Assembly: GCF_900637185.1 (NCBI RefSeq)
Contig: NZ_LR134352.1
Span: 558,001-622,000, forward strand
DNA: 64,000 bases
Direction: 5' to 3'
Origin: Nocardia asteroides
GTDB taxonomy: Bacteria; Actinomycetota; Actinomycetes; Mycobacteriales; Mycobacteriaceae
Part shown: in pieces, positions 41,243 through 50,185 of the stretch
Position numbering within the stretch: the first letter of the stretch is position 1
Layout of the letters: every line of letters starts with the position of its first letter
Notes under the pieces: model-generated
The model's database searches: none
What the model saw: only the letters and a program-made list of their open reading frames with translations
Told to the model about the DNA's origin: nothing
Made by a program: the position numbers and the translations under genes

Positions 41243-41407
41243 CCCGTCGAGGGTAGGGCACCCGGCCGACTGTGACCGGTTCGCGAACTGACCGGAAAGT
41301 ATGTGATTGGCCAGGACGATCGGACGTGATCACCCACCACCATGTATGTTGACCCGTGCACCGCACGGGTGTGCTGCTGCTCACGTCTCGACCCTGGAGT
41401 GTCTGCG
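41243..41407 (+). promoter_or_regulatory. lpqY-like gene promoter region with inverted repeat
   Basis: TATGTT at 41345-41350 is a candidate -10. Directly after it lies the inverted repeat ACCCGTGC-acc-GCACGGGT (41352-41370), a position suited to a repressor or to a leader hairpin. GGAG at about 41396 is the ribosome binding site for ATG 41408. A good -35 was not found. Confidence 0.45.
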
Positions 41408-42685
41408 ATGGCCTTGAAGTTTGTCCCCAGAGCGACGATGGCTGCTGCCTCGATTGCGTTGCTGACCGCATCGTTCGCCAGTGCCTGCTCGAGTGACAAC
41501 GGAGGCAACGCGCTCGACCAGAACCTCACCGGCCGCGGCCCCATCACCTACGTCGAGGGTAAGGACACCACCGAGACCGGTGTCGTCAAGCAGCTCATCG
41601 ACCGCTGGAACGCCGCGCACCCGAACGAGCAGGTGACGTTCAAGGAGCAGTCGGCCGACGCCAACCAGCAGCACGACGACCTCGCCGAGCACTTCCGCGC
41701 CAAGCAGGACGGCTACGACGTGGTCGCCCTCGACGTGCCCTACACCGCGGAGTTCGCCGCCAAGGGCTGGATCCAGCCGCTACGCGACACCTTCGCCATC
41801 GACACCGCGCCGCTGCTCGCGCCGACCGTGGCCAGCGCCACCTACAACGGCACCCTGTACGCGGCCCCGCGCAACACCAACGGCGGCCTGCTGTACTACC
41901 GCAAGGACCTGGTGCCCAACCCGCCGCGGACCTGGTCGGAGATGACCGGCCAGTGCCAGGTGGCCCGCGACAACAACATCGGCTGCTACGCCGGTCAGCT
42001 GTTCCCCTACGAGGGCCTGACCGTGAACACCTCCGAGGTCATCAACGCCTTCGGCGGCAGCTTCGTCGGCGCCGACGGCAAGACCCCCACCGTGAACAGC
42101 CCGGAGTCCAAGGCGGGCCTGAAGGTCCTCGTCGACGCCTACAAGAACGGCGACATCCCCAAGGAAGCCATCACCTTCAAGGAAGGTGAGAGCGCCAGCG
42201 CGTTCGAGTCCGGCAAGCTGCTGTTCCTGCGCAACTGGCCGTACCTGTACGCCCAGGCCAACGCCGACGCCTCCACGGTGAAGGACAAGTTCGGCGTGGC
42301 CCCGCTGCCCGGCAACACCGGCATCGGCGCCTCGACCCTGGGTGGCTACAACGCCGCCATCAGCGCGTTCTCCAAGAACAAGGCCACCGCGGCCGACTTC
42401 GTGCGCTTCCTGATCAGCGAAGAGGCCCAGCAGATCATCGCCGCGGGCGCGCTGCCGCCGGTGCGCGCGTCGCTCTACGACGACCCGGCCCTGATCGCGA
42501 AGATGCCGTACCTGCCCGCGCTGAAGGAGTCCATCGCCAGCGCCGTGCCGCGTCCGGTGACCCCGTTCTATCCCGCGGTGTCGAAGGCCATCCAGGACAA
42601 CGCCTATGCTGCCCTGAACGGCACGAAGTCCGTCGACGACGCTGTCGCCGGCATGCAAAAGGGCATCGAGACCGCCGGTTCGTAG
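41408..42685 (+). CDS. lpqY: Sugar ABC transporter substrate-binding lipoprotein (LpqY-like)
   Basis: ATG 41408 gives a 425-residue precursor with a lipoprotein signal ending ASAC. The mature part is a cluster B solute-binding protein. VVALDVPYTAEFAAKGW and GTLYAAPRNTNGGLLYYR closely parallel the corresponding segments of mycobacterial LpqY, the trehalose receptor that recycles sugar released during mycolate transfer. LPPVRASLYDDP near the end is also shared. Two permease genes follow, and the ATPase is probably the sugC-like gene at 32945. The trehalose assignment is by analogy and fits a mycolate-containing host. Confidence 0.82.
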   Translation: MALKFVPRATMAAASIALLTASFASACSSDNGGNALDQNLTGRGPITYVEGKDTTETGVVKQLIDRWNAAHPNEQVTFKEQSADANQQHDDLAEHFRAKQDGYDVVALDVPYTAEFAAKGWIQPLRDTFAIDTAPLLAPTVASATYNGTLYAAPRNTNGGLLYYRKDLVPNPPRTWSEMTGQCQVARDNNIGCYAGQLFPYEGLTVNTSEVINAFGGSFVGADGKTPTVNSPESKAGLKVLVDAYKNGDIPKEAITFKEGESASAFESGKLLFLRNWPYLYAQANADASTVKDKFGVAPLPGNTGIGASTLGGYNAAISAFSKNKATAADFVRFLISEEAQQIIAAGALPPVRASLYDDPALIAKMPYLPALKESIASAVPRPVTPFYPAVSKAIQDNAYAALNGTKSVDDAVAGMQKGIETAGS

Positions 42686-42730
42686 CGGAGCGCGCAGCGG
42701 ACCCGACCAGACCGTAGGAGAGTAGTAACG

Positions 42731-43708
42731 GTGTCGGATCCTTCGGGAGCCAAGCAGCGCGGGCTAGCGCTGGAACTGCGACGATCCGGCAAGGCGTGGC
42801 TGTTCGTCACGCCCGTGCTCGTCGCGCTGGCCGTGGTCATCGGATATCCGGTGGTCCAGGCGATCGTCATGTCCTTCCAGAAGGACTCCGGGATCGACCC
42901 GGCCACCGGCATGTTCGTCGAGGGCGGCAGCGCCGGGCTGAGCAACTACACGCACTGGCTGCTGCAGCAGTGCAATTCGCTGATGGGCACGGTCTCGTGC
43001 CCCACCGGCACGCTCGGCTCCCAGTTCTGGGCCGCGGTCGGGGTCACGCTGTTCTTCACCGTCGTGACGGTGACGCTGGAAGCGGTCCTCGGCCTCGGCA
43101 TGGCGATGGTGATGGGCAAGACCTTCCGTGGTCGCGCCCTGCTGCGCGCCGCCGTGCTGATCCCGTGGGCCATCCCCACCGCGGTCACCGCGCGGCTGTG
43201 GGAGTTCATGTTCCAGTACGACGGCGTGGTGAACCGGGTGCTCGGCACCCACATCCTGTGGACCTCCGAGGTGTGGGCCTCGCGGTTCGCGGTGATCATC
43301 GCCGACGTCTGGAAGACCACGCCGTTCATGGCGTTGCTCATCCTGGCCGGCCTGCAGGTGATCCCGGCCGACGTGTACGAGGCCGCCAAGGTCGACGGCG
43401 CCTCGGCCTGGCAGCGGTTCGTGCACATCACGCTGCCGCTGCTCAAGCCGGCGCTGCTGGTCGCGGTGCTGTTCCGCACCATGGACGCGCTGCGCATGTA
43501 CGACCTGCCCGCCATCATGACCGGCGCCAACCCGGCCACCAGCACCCTGTCGATCCTGGTGGTCGAGCAGGTGCGCCAGGGCCCCAACAGTGCTGCCGCG
43601 CTCTCGACGATCACCTTCCTGCTCGTCTTCGCGATCGCGTTCGTCCTGGTGAAGGTGCTGGGCGCCAACGCCGTTCGCACGCAGGAAGAACAGCGGAAGG
43701 CGAACTGA
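42731..43708 (+). CDS. sugA: Sugar ABC transporter permease (SugA-like)
   Basis: GTG 42731 follows TAGGAGAG. The 325-residue protein has the MalF-type layout: first helix at about 23-45, a large extracytoplasmic loop with CNSLMGTVSC (possible disulfide), and then five helices. The EAA loop that contacts the ATPase reads YEAAKVDGASAWQRFVHITL. It is the second gene of the lpqY-sugA-sugB set, and its stop overlaps the sugB start by one base. Confidence 0.88.
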   Translation: MSDPSGAKQRGLALELRRSGKAWLFVTPVLVALAVVIGYPVVQAIVMSFQKDSGIDPATGMFVEGGSAGLSNYTHWLLQQCNSLMGTVSCPTGTLGSQFWAAVGVTLFFTVVTVTLEAVLGLGMAMVMGKTFRGRALLRAAVLIPWAIPTAVTARLWEFMFQYDGVVNRVLGTHILWTSEVWASRFAVIIADVWKTTPFMALLILAGLQVIPADVYEAAKVDGASAWQRFVHITLPLLKPALLVAVLFRTMDALRMYDLPAIMTGANPATSTLSILVVEQVRQGPNSAAALSTITFLLVFAIAFVLVKVLGANAVRTQEEQRKAN

Positions 43709-44607
43709 TGAGCATCTCGATGACGAAAGAGGCACCGGCGCAGCGTCCGGAGGCGCCCGTGCAGCCGGTGTCGCTGCGCAAGCGGCTCGGCACCGCGCGG
43801 ATGTACCTCGGCGTGCTGATCGTGCTGGTGTGGGGCCTCGGGCCGTTCTACTGGATGACCGTCGTGGCGTTCCGCGACCAGGCCTACACCTTCGACAGCA
43901 CCCCGTGGCCCACCCACGTGACGCTGGACAACTTCCGCAACGCCTTCGACACCAGCCGGGGCAACAACTTCGGCCAGGCGCTGCTCAACAGCGTCATCAT
44001 CGGCTCGGCCACCACCGCGATCGCGCTAGCGCTCGGCGTGCTGGCCGCGTACGCGCTGGCCCGGATGGCGTTCGCGGGCAAGTACCTGGTGTCGGGGCTG
44101 ATCCTGTCGGCCTCGATGTTCCCCGCGGTCGTGCTGGTGACCCCGCTGTTCCAGCTGTTCACCGACCTGGGCTGGATCGGCGAATACCAGGCGATGATCA
44201 TCCCGAACATCTCCTTCGTGCTGCCGATGACGGTGTACATCCTGGCGTCGTTCTTCGCCGAACTGCCCTGGGAGCTGGAGGAAGCCGCGCGGATCGACGG
44301 CGCGACCAAGTTCCAGGCGTTCCGGCTGATCATGCTGCCGCTGGCGGCGCCCGCGGTGTTCACCACCGCGATCCTGGCGTTCATCGCCTCGATCAACGAG
44401 TACCTGCTGGCCCGGCTGCTGTCGGGCGAGAAGACCCGGCCGGTGACCGTGGCCATCGCCCAGTTCTCCGGCAACGACCCGCTGGTGCAGCCGTACGCGG
44501 CGATCATGGCGGCCGGTGTGATCGTGACGGTGCCGCTGGTCATCATGGTGCTGGTGTTCCAGCGCCGCATCATCTCCGGTCTGACCGCCGGTGGCGTGAA
44601 GAGCTGA
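43708..44607 (+). CDS. sugB: Sugar ABC transporter permease (SugB-like)
   Basis: ATG 43708 overlaps the preceding TGA. The 299-residue MalG-type permease has six helices and the EAA loop LEEAARIDGATKFQAFRLI. Together with SugA it forms the membrane channel of the importer. No ATPase gene follows, as shown by the terminator at 44617, so the motor must come from elsewhere, probably the sugC-like gene at 32945. Confidence 0.88.
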   Translation: MSISMTKEAPAQRPEAPVQPVSLRKRLGTARMYLGVLIVLVWGLGPFYWMTVVAFRDQAYTFDSTPWPTHVTLDNFRNAFDTSRGNNFGQALLNSVIIGSATTAIALALGVLAAYALARMAFAGKYLVSGLILSASMFPAVVLVTPLFQLFTDLGWIGEYQAMIIPNISFVLPMTVYILASFFAELPWELEEAARIDGATKFQAFRLIMLPLAAPAVFTTAILAFIASINEYLLARLLSGEKTRPVTVAIAQFSGNDPLVQPYAAIMAAGVIVTVPLVIMVLVFQRRIISGLTAGGVKS

Positions 44608-44616
44608 TCGCGTCGC

Positions 44617-44638
44617 GGGGCGGCGCGTTCGCCGCCCC
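44617..44638 (+). terminator. Hairpin terminator after sugB
   Basis: GGGGCGGCG at 44617-44625 pairs with CGCCGCCCC at 44630-44638 around the loop CGTT, 9 bp after the sugB stop. It marks the end of the lpqY-sugA-sugB transcript. Confidence 0.75.
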
Positions 44639-44742
44639 CACGCGCTCCTCCCGGGTTCGGCGGGCCGCGCCGGGTAGAGTCACCGTATCGATGTGCACGT
44701 CGGTGCAGGTGAGTTCTTCCGTCGTTCCGGAAGGAGATGGTC

Positions 44743-47055
44743 GTGGCCTCCGAGGGCGGGCGCAGGCGTTCCGATGCGAAGGCGCCGTATTCCTCGATCG
44801 CCGGATTCAAGGATCCGCTCGGCCGCGATGAGCCACCGCGTAAGGGCGCCGCACGGCGGGCGCAGGCCGCGCGGCTGGCAGGCGACGGTGACGAACCCCG
44901 GCGGCCGCGCACCAGGGCGCAGAAGATCCGCAGGCTGATCCTGGCGCTGTTCGTGATCTTCGTGTGTGTGCCCGCACTGCTGTTCTTCGCCATCTACTGG
45001 AGTTCGGAGATTCCCGAACCCGCCGAGGTCGCGGTGGAACAGCCCGCGACCGTCCTGGCCGCCGACGGCACCACGGTGCTCACGAAATTCATTCCGCCGC
45101 AGGGCAATCGGATCCCGATACCGCTCTCGGAGGTGCCGCTGCCGGTGCGCGACGCCGTGCTCGCCGCCGAGGACCGCAACTTCTACACCAACCCCGGGTA
45201 CTCGACGAGCGGGTTTCTGCGGGCCGCCCGCGACAACGTCCTCGGCAACGACAACGCGGGTGGCGGCTCGACGATCACCCAGCAGTACGTGAAGAACGCC
45301 TTCCTCAGCTCCGAGCGCACCGTCACCCGCAAGATGCGCGAACTGATCATCGCGGCGAAGATGGCGCGGCAGTGGAGCAAGGACGAGATCCTGGCCGCCT
45401 ACCTCAACACCATCTACTACGGGCGCGGGGCGTACGGCATCGCGGCGGCGGCCAAGGCCTACTTCGACAAGCCGGTGCCGGAACTGACCCTGGCCGAGGG
45501 CGCCGTGCTCGCCGCGGTGATCCGCTCGCCCTCGGTGCTCACCCCGGAAGACCATCTGGATCAGCTGAAAGCGCGCTGGCAGTACGTGCTCGACGGCATG
45601 ATCGAGATGCGGGTCCTCGCCCCCGGCGACCGCGACGCGACGGTGTTCCCGGAGATCATCCCGCTGCCCGACATCCCGACCGAACCGGTCGCGCTCGGCC
45701 CGGAGGGCCACATCCGCACCCAGGTGATGCGCGAACTGCGCGCCGCGGGCCTGACCGACGCCGACATCAACACCGGCGCACTGCAGATCACCACGACCAT
45801 CGACCCCGTCGCCCAGGCGGGCGCGGTCGACACCGTGCGCAAGCGACTGGAATGGCAGCCACCCGAGCTCCGCGCGGCGGTGGTGTCGATCGATCCGCGC
45901 AGCGGGGCGGTGCGCGCCTACTACGGCGGCGAGGACGGCACCGGTTTCGATTTCGCCCAGGCGCCGTTGCAGACCGGGTCGGCCTTCAAGGTGTTCGCGC
46001 TCGTCGCCGCACAGCAGCAGGGCATTCCGACGACGCGGGCGATCGACAGTTCGCCCATCGTCGACCGCGGCACCACGATCACCAACGCCGACGGCGACTC
46101 CTGCGGTCGCTGCGCGCTCACCGAGGCGCTGAAACGCTCGCTCAACACCAGCTTCTACCGCCTGACCATGACCATGGCCGACGGTCCTCGCTCGATCGCC
46201 GAGGCCGCGCACCTGGCCGGTATCCCCGAACGGATTCCGGGTCTCGACGCCGAAACCCTCACCGAGGCGGGCGAACCCCCGCTCAACGGGATCGTGCTCG
46301 GGCAGTACCTGGTACGTCCGCTGGACATGGCTTCGGCCTACGCCACCCTGGCCGCCTCGGGCGTCTATCACCAGCCCTACTTCGTGCAGCGGGTGACCAC
46401 CGGCGACGGCCGGGTGCTGATCGACCGCGGCCCACCGGAAACCCGGGTGGGCAGACAACTTCCGGAACCCGAGCAGCGGATCACCGCCGGCATAGCCGAC
46501 GCCACCACGCAGGCGATGACGCCGATCGCCAACTACTCCAACGGGCACGGCCTGGCCGAGGGCAGGCCATCGGCCGCCAAGACCGGCACCACGCAGCTGG
46601 GCGAGACCAAGGACAACAAGGACGCCTGGATGATCGGCTACACCCCGTCGCTGTCGACAGCGGTGTGGGTGGGCACCGAGCAGCCGCAGCCATTGCGCAG
46701 CGGCCGCGGCGGCGCGATCTGGGGCTCGGGCCTGCCGTCGGACATCTGGAAGCAGGTGATGGACACCGCGCTGGCGGGCACGCCGATCGAGCAGTTCCCC
46801 ACGCCGGCGCTCGGCGGCCCCGCACCGGTGCCCGCGCCGAAACCGGCGGCGCCGGGCGGGGGCGGCAACAGCCCCTACGACATCCTCAACCCGCCGACGA
46901 ACGCGCCGCGCGGTCCGGCGCCGGAGCTCATCACCCCGCCGACGCCGACCACACCGCCGCGCAATCCAGCGCCGGTGATCATCATCCCGCCCGCGCCGCG
47001 CCCGGCCACGCCCGGGGAATTGTTCCCCGGCCTCGGCGGTGACGGTGGGCGGTAG
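44743..47055 (+). CDS. Class A penicillin-binding protein (GT51 plus transpeptidase)
   Basis: GTG 44743 is chosen because AAGGAG ends 6 bp before it. ATG 44737 touches the ribosome binding site. The 770-residue protein has a basic cytoplasmic tail, one transmembrane helix (about 65-86), a GT51 glycosyltransferase domain (AAEDRNFYTNPGYS, GGSTITQQYVKN) and a penicillin-binding transpeptidase domain with Ser413 in GSAFK, SLN in KRSLNTSFY and KTGTT. A Pro-rich tail of about 100 residues ends the protein. It polymerises and crosslinks peptidoglycan. It is a close paralogue of the ponA1-like protein 8 kb downstream, so the genome has at least two such enzymes here. Confidence 0.92.
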   Translation: MASEGGRRRSDAKAPYSSIAGFKDPLGRDEPPRKGAARRAQAARLAGDGDEPRRPRTRAQKIRRLILALFVIFVCVPALLFFAIYWSSEIPEPAEVAVEQPATVLAADGTTVLTKFIPPQGNRIPIPLSEVPLPVRDAVLAAEDRNFYTNPGYSTSGFLRAARDNVLGNDNAGGGSTITQQYVKNAFLSSERTVTRKMRELIIAAKMARQWSKDEILAAYLNTIYYGRGAYGIAAAAKAYFDKPVPELTLAEGAVLAAVIRSPSVLTPEDHLDQLKARWQYVLDGMIEMRVLAPGDRDATVFPEIIPLPDIPTEPVALGPEGHIRTQVMRELRAAGLTDADINTGALQITTTIDPVAQAGAVDTVRKRLEWQPPELRAAVVSIDPRSGAVRAYYGGEDGTGFDFAQAPLQTGSAFKVFALVAAQQQGIPTTRAIDSSPIVDRGTTITNADGDSCGRCALTEALKRSLNTSFYRLTMTMADGPRSIAEAAHLAGIPERIPGLDAETLTEAGEPPLNGIVLGQYLVRPLDMASAYATLAASGVYHQPYFVQRVTTGDGRVLIDRGPPETRVGRQLPEPEQRITAGIADATTQAMTPIANYSNGHGLAEGRPSAAKTGTTQLGETKDNKDAWMIGYTPSLSTAVWVGTEQPQPLRSGRGGAIWGSGLPSDIWKQVMDTALAGTPIEQFPTPALGGPAPVPAPKPAAPGGGGNSPYDILNPPTNAPRGPAPELITPPTPTTPPRNPAPVIIIPPAPRPATPGELFPGLGGDGGR

Positions 47056-47258
47056 ATCACGGATTGGCCACCCGGACCACACACCCCCGCGGACATGGCA
47101 ACATCGTGGACCAGAGCGCGAACCAGCCCGACCAGTCGGCACCGCCGGTTTGCCGCGACGCCACAGCGCGTCGAACGATCCCGGCGCCAAACCTGTCATA
47201 TCGATGCGGGAAGATATGCGCTCGAGCGACGACGAGACTAGACATAGGGGCTACGCAG
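47056..47258. other. Intergenic region, no gene seen
   Basis: These 203 bp between the PBP and the GyrI-like pair carry no convincing open frame or strong hairpin. AGGGG near 47246 is the probable ribosome binding site for GTG 47259, and TAGACA just before it could be a -10, but no -35 is evident. Confidence 0.4.
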
Positions 47259-47720
47259 GTGGATTTCAATGTCGTTGACCGTCCCGAGACGCTGATCGCG
47301 GGCACGGTGCTCCGCAGTCCGGCGCTCGCCGTGGAGGGGCCACGCCGCGCCAAGGTGGTGGAGGCGTGGCAGCACCTGCTGGCGAGACCGCAGTTACCGG
47401 GGCCGATCGCGACGGGGTACGTGGATTTCGCGACCGAGATCAACTCCTACCTGACCCATATCGTCGGCTACGAGTGCAAGACCGTCGCCGATCTGCAGGT
47501 GGGCGACGTGCTGGCCCGCATCCCGGCGGGCCGCTACGCCCGCTTCACCGCCACCGGCGAGAACCGCGGCGACACCATCGTCGCGACGTGGCGCCGGATC
47601 TGGGACGCCGAGGCCGCGGGCGAGTTCGAGCGCGCCTACGCGGGCGACTACGAGCAGTATCCGGACGAGCGCACGGTGGAGATCTTCGTGTCGCTGGCCG
47701 ACGAGCAGGGGGGCGAGTAG
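47259..47720 (+). CDS. GyrI-like effector-binding domain protein (first of tandem pair)
   Basis: GTG 47259 gives 153 residues of a stand-alone GyrI-like/AraC effector-binding (SOUL-type) domain. Typical segments are FNVVDRPETLIAGTVLRSP at the N-terminus, the middle VGYECKTVADLQVGDVLARI, PAGRYARFTATGEN, and the ending EIFVSLADEQ. These domains bind small hydrophobic or cationic molecules. Stand-alone versions may sequester drugs or hydrolyse toxins (cf. SbmC/GyrI). No DNA-binding domain is present. The next gene is a 143-residue paralogue 2 bp downstream. Confidence 0.75.
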   Translation: MDFNVVDRPETLIAGTVLRSPALAVEGPRRAKVVEAWQHLLARPQLPGPIATGYVDFATEINSYLTHIVGYECKTVADLQVGDVLARIPAGRYARFTATGENRGDTIVATWRRIWDAEAAGEFERAYAGDYEQYPDERTVEIFVSLADEQGGE

Positions 47721-47722
47721 CC

Positions 47723-48154
47723 ATGGCTGTCGATTTCGAGATCGTCACGCTCGACGACGGGCTGATCGCCGGTCTCACCGTGCCGCTGGCCGGTCGCGAG
47801 GTGACCGCGCGCGATCTGGACCTGGTGAACTTCACCTGGGACCGCTACCTGTCCCGCGAGAAGACGGTGCCGCGCGCCGCCGCCTACATCGGCCAGAACG
47901 ACCACGCCGTCGCGGTGCTCGGCTACGAGGTCGACGGCCTCGACGACGTGGACGACGGCGATGTGCTCACCCGCATCCCGGCCGGCCGCTACGCCAAGTT
48001 CGTCGTTTCGGACAAACCCTACGACCTGCTACGCACGGCCTGGGCCCAGGTGATCAAGGCCGAGAACGCGGGCACCATCACCCGTTCGCACACCGCCGAA
48101 CTGGAGCGCTACACGGGCCCGACCAGCGTGGAGGTCTACGTCTCGCTCGATTGA
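47723..48154 (+). CDS. GyrI-like effector-binding domain protein (second of tandem pair)
   Basis: ATG 47723 lies 2 bp after the previous stop. The 143-residue protein repeats the same domain plan: FEIVTLDDGLIAGLTVPL, VLGYEVDGLDDVDDGDVL, TRIPAGRYAKFVVSD and SVEVYVSLD. It is clearly paralogous to its neighbour, and the pair may form a heterodimer or bind different ligands. A strong terminator follows. The specific ligand is unknown. Confidence 0.75.
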   Translation: MAVDFEIVTLDDGLIAGLTVPLAGREVTARDLDLVNFTWDRYLSREKTVPRAAAYIGQNDHAVAVLGYEVDGLDDVDDGDVLTRIPAGRYAKFVVSDKPYDLLRTAWAQVIKAENAGTITRSHTAELERYTGPTSVEVYVSLD

Positions 48155-48165
48155 GATCTGACGAC

Positions 48166-48206
48166 GAAGGCCGGGCCACACGGAAACACCGTGCAGCCCG
48201 GCCTTC
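48166..48206. terminator. Strong bidirectional hairpin terminator
   Basis: GAAGGCCGGGC at 48166-48176 pairs with 48196-48206, with an inner CACGG/CCGTG stem around AAACA. A short pyrimidine run (TTCC) follows. It lies 11 bp after the GyrI-like gene and can stop both it and any read-through from the leftward ino1. Confidence 0.8.
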
Positions 48207-48261
48207 TTCCTAGCGCAACCAGCCACGACCCGACCTCGAGGAGGGTCCGCCGCGCAGCGGC

Positions 48262-48352
48262 GTCGCGGCCGTCCCGCCGATCAGGTGCCGTGGCGCAGGC
48301 GACGAAGGAGCAAGCCACGGTGCCTGATCGGCGGGACAGGAGGGGCCGCGAC
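48262..48352. repeat. Large imperfect palindrome downstream of ino1
   Basis: Three nested stems are exact: GTCGCGGCC (48262-48270 with 48344-48352), GTCCCGCCGATCAGG (48271-48285 with 48323-48337) and CCGTGG (48288-48293 with 48315-48320). They are separated by a TG/TG mismatch and a 6-bp bulge, with a 21-nt loop. It begins 21 bp beyond the ino1 stop and may terminate ino1, but it is far larger than the other terminators here and could be a REP- or MITE-like element. Confidence 0.6.
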
Positions 48353-48373
48353 TCGAGCGCGCCAGCGCTCCAA

Positions 48374-49483
48374 CTACTCCGCGCCGATGATGAAGGCTTC
48401 CAGCTGCGAACGCGCGACGTCGTCGGCGATCTGCTCCGGCGGGGACTTCATCAGGTAGGCAGATGCCGGGATGACGGGTCCGCCGATGCCGCGGTCCTTG
48501 GCGATCTTGGCGGCGCGCACGGCGTCGATGATGATGCCCGCCGAGTTCGGCGAGTCCCACACCTCGAGCTTGTACTCCAGGTTCAGCGGCACGTCACCGA
48601 AGGCGCGACCCTCGAGGCGGACGTAGGCCCACTTGCGGTCGTCGAGCCACTCGACGTAGTCCGAGGGGCCGATGTGCACGTTGCGGTCGTGCACCTTGCC
48701 CGAGAGCGGACCGTTGAGGTTGGAGGTGACGGCCTGGGTCTTGGAGACCTTCTTGGACTCCAGGCGCTCGCGCTCGAGCATGTTCTTGAAGTCCATGTTG
48801 CCGCCGACGTTGAGCTGGTAGGTGCGGTCGAGCACCACGCCGCGGTCCTCGAACAGCTTGGCCATCACGCGGTGGGTGATGGTCGCGCCGACCTGGGACT
48901 TGATGTCGTCACCGACGATCGGGACGCCCGCGTCGACGAACTTCTGCGCCCAGACCGGGTCGGAGGCGATGAAGACCGGCAGCGCGTTGACAAAGGCCAC
49001 GCCGGCGTCGATGGCGCACTGCGCGTAGAACTTGTCGGCCTCTTCCGAGCCGACGGGCAGGTAGGACACCAGGACGTCGACCTTCGCGTCCTTCAGGGCC
49101 TTCACGACGTCGACCGCGGGAGCCTCGGACTCCTCGATGGTCAGCGCGTAGTACTTGCCGATGCCGTCGAGGGTCGGGCCACGCTGGACCGTCACGTCGC
49201 TGGGCGGCACGTCGGAGATCTTGATGGTGTTGTTCTCGCTGGCGAAGATCGCCTCGGCCAGGTCGAAGCCGACCTTCTTGGCGTCGACGTCGAACGCGGC
49301 CACGAACTTCACGTCCTTGACGTGGTAGGGACCGAACTTGACGTGCATGAGGCCGGGAACCGAAGCGTTCTCGTCGGCATCCTTGTAGTACTGCACGCCC
49401 TGCACCAGCGACGATGCGCAGTTGCCCACACCGACGATCGCGACGCGAACTTCGCCGGACCCAACCTTGTTGACATCACTCAT
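48374..49483 (-). CDS. ino1: Inositol-3-phosphate synthase
   Basis: The 369-residue enzyme converts glucose-6-phosphate to inositol-3-phosphate using NAD, the first step to phosphatidylinositol, lipoarabinomannan and mycothiol in actinobacteria. The NAD-binding loop [16 protein letters not shown], the active-site region [22 protein letters not shown] and SYLP are visible, and the length matches M. tuberculosis Ino1. ATG 49483 lies 8 bp inside the upstream padR gene, so the two are cotranscribed and probably coupled. Regulation by the PadR protein through the palindrome at 50106 is likely. Confidence 0.95.
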   Translation of the reverse strand: MSDVNKVGSGEVRVAIVGVGNCASSLVQGVQYYKDADENASVPGLMHVKFGPYHVKDVKFVAAFDVDAKKVGFDLAEAIFASENNTIKISDVPPSDVTVQRGPTLDGIGKYYALTIEESEAPAVDVVKALKDAKVDVLVSYLPVGSEEADKFYAQCAIDAGVAFVNALPVFIASDPVWAQKFVDAGVPIVGDDIKSQVGATITHRVMAKLFEDRGVVLDRTYQLNVGGNMDFKNMLERERLESKKVSKTQAVTSNLNGPLSGKVHDRNVHIGPSDYVEWLDDRKWAYVRLEGRAFGDVPLNLEYKLEVWDSPNSAGIIIDAVRAAKIAKDRGIGGPVIPASAYLMKSPPEQIADDVARSQLEAFIIGAE

Positions 49484-50045
49484 GGCCGCTCTTTCCCTCT
49501 TTCTGTGGTGCCGCCTTCGTCGATTGCTCCGCCGCAATCAACTCGTTGAGCCAGCGCACTTCGCGCTCGCTTGATTCCAATCCGAGCTGGTGGAGCTGGC
49601 GGGTGTAGCGATCCAGCGAGCCGCTGGCCTTCTTGATCGCTTCCCGCAGCCCCTCTCGGCGCTCCTCGACCTGGCGTCGCCTGCCCTCCAGGATGCGCAT
49701 CCTCGCCTCGGCGGGGGTGCGGCCGAAGAAGGCCAGGTGAACACCGAAGCCGTCATCGGTGTAGTTCTGCGGACCGGTGTCGGCGAGGAGTTCGTTGAAC
49801 CGTTCCCGGCCGACCGGTGTCAGCCGGTAGACGCGGCGCGCTCGGCGCGCGGTCGCGCCCTCCGGAATCTCCTCGGCGATCAACCCGTCGGTCTGCATCC
49901 GGCGCAGCGTCGGGTAGAGCGAACCGTAGGAGAAGGCCCGGAACGCCCCGAGCAGGCCCGTCAGCCGCTTACGCAGCTCGTAACCGTGCATGGGCGTGTC
50001 CAGGAGCAGGCCGAGGATCGCCAATTCGAGCACTGCCGACCTCAC
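49476..50045 (-). CDS. PadR-family regulator coupled to ino1
   Basis: The annotated frame starts at GTG 50045 (189 residues). GTG 50033, with GAGG upstream, would give the [11 protein letters not shown] start I recall for mycobacterial Rv0047c. The winged helix ([47 protein letters not shown]) is followed by a coiled-coil dimerisation domain (about 115-165, rich in Arg/Glu). It is adjacent to ino1 as in M. tuberculosis. A perfect palindrome 61 bp upstream is a likely autoregulatory operator. Confidence 0.9.
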   Translation of the reverse strand: MRSAVLELAILGLLLDTPMHGYELRKRLTGLLGAFRAFSYGSLYPTLRRMQTDGLIAEEIPEGATARRARRVYRLTPVGRERFNELLADTGPQNYTDDGFGVHLAFFGRTPAEARMRILEGRRRQVEERREGLREAIKKASGSLDRYTRQLHQLGLESSEREVRWLNELIAAEQSTKAAPQKEGKSGHE

Positions 50046-50185
50046 TCCCTGACTATGTCGACCCGACAGGCCGAACGGACCTAACCGATGGATGCGACTT
50101 CAAAGTATATCGGAGCGATATAACAAGGCATAGCCGAATGACGCACATCACTGCGTCATGGCTGGTGAGACGGCCAGGTCAGGGG
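50046..50185. promoter_or_regulatory. padR-ino1 promoter with perfect 17-bp palindrome
   Basis: TATATCG-gag-CGATATA at 50106-50122 is a perfect dyad in the gap upstream of padR and is the most AT-rich sequence locally. PadR proteins bind such ATAT-type dyads near their own promoters, so this is a strong operator candidate. The rest of the gap, up to the convergent-end of the 50186 gene, shows no gene. Confidence 0.7.
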
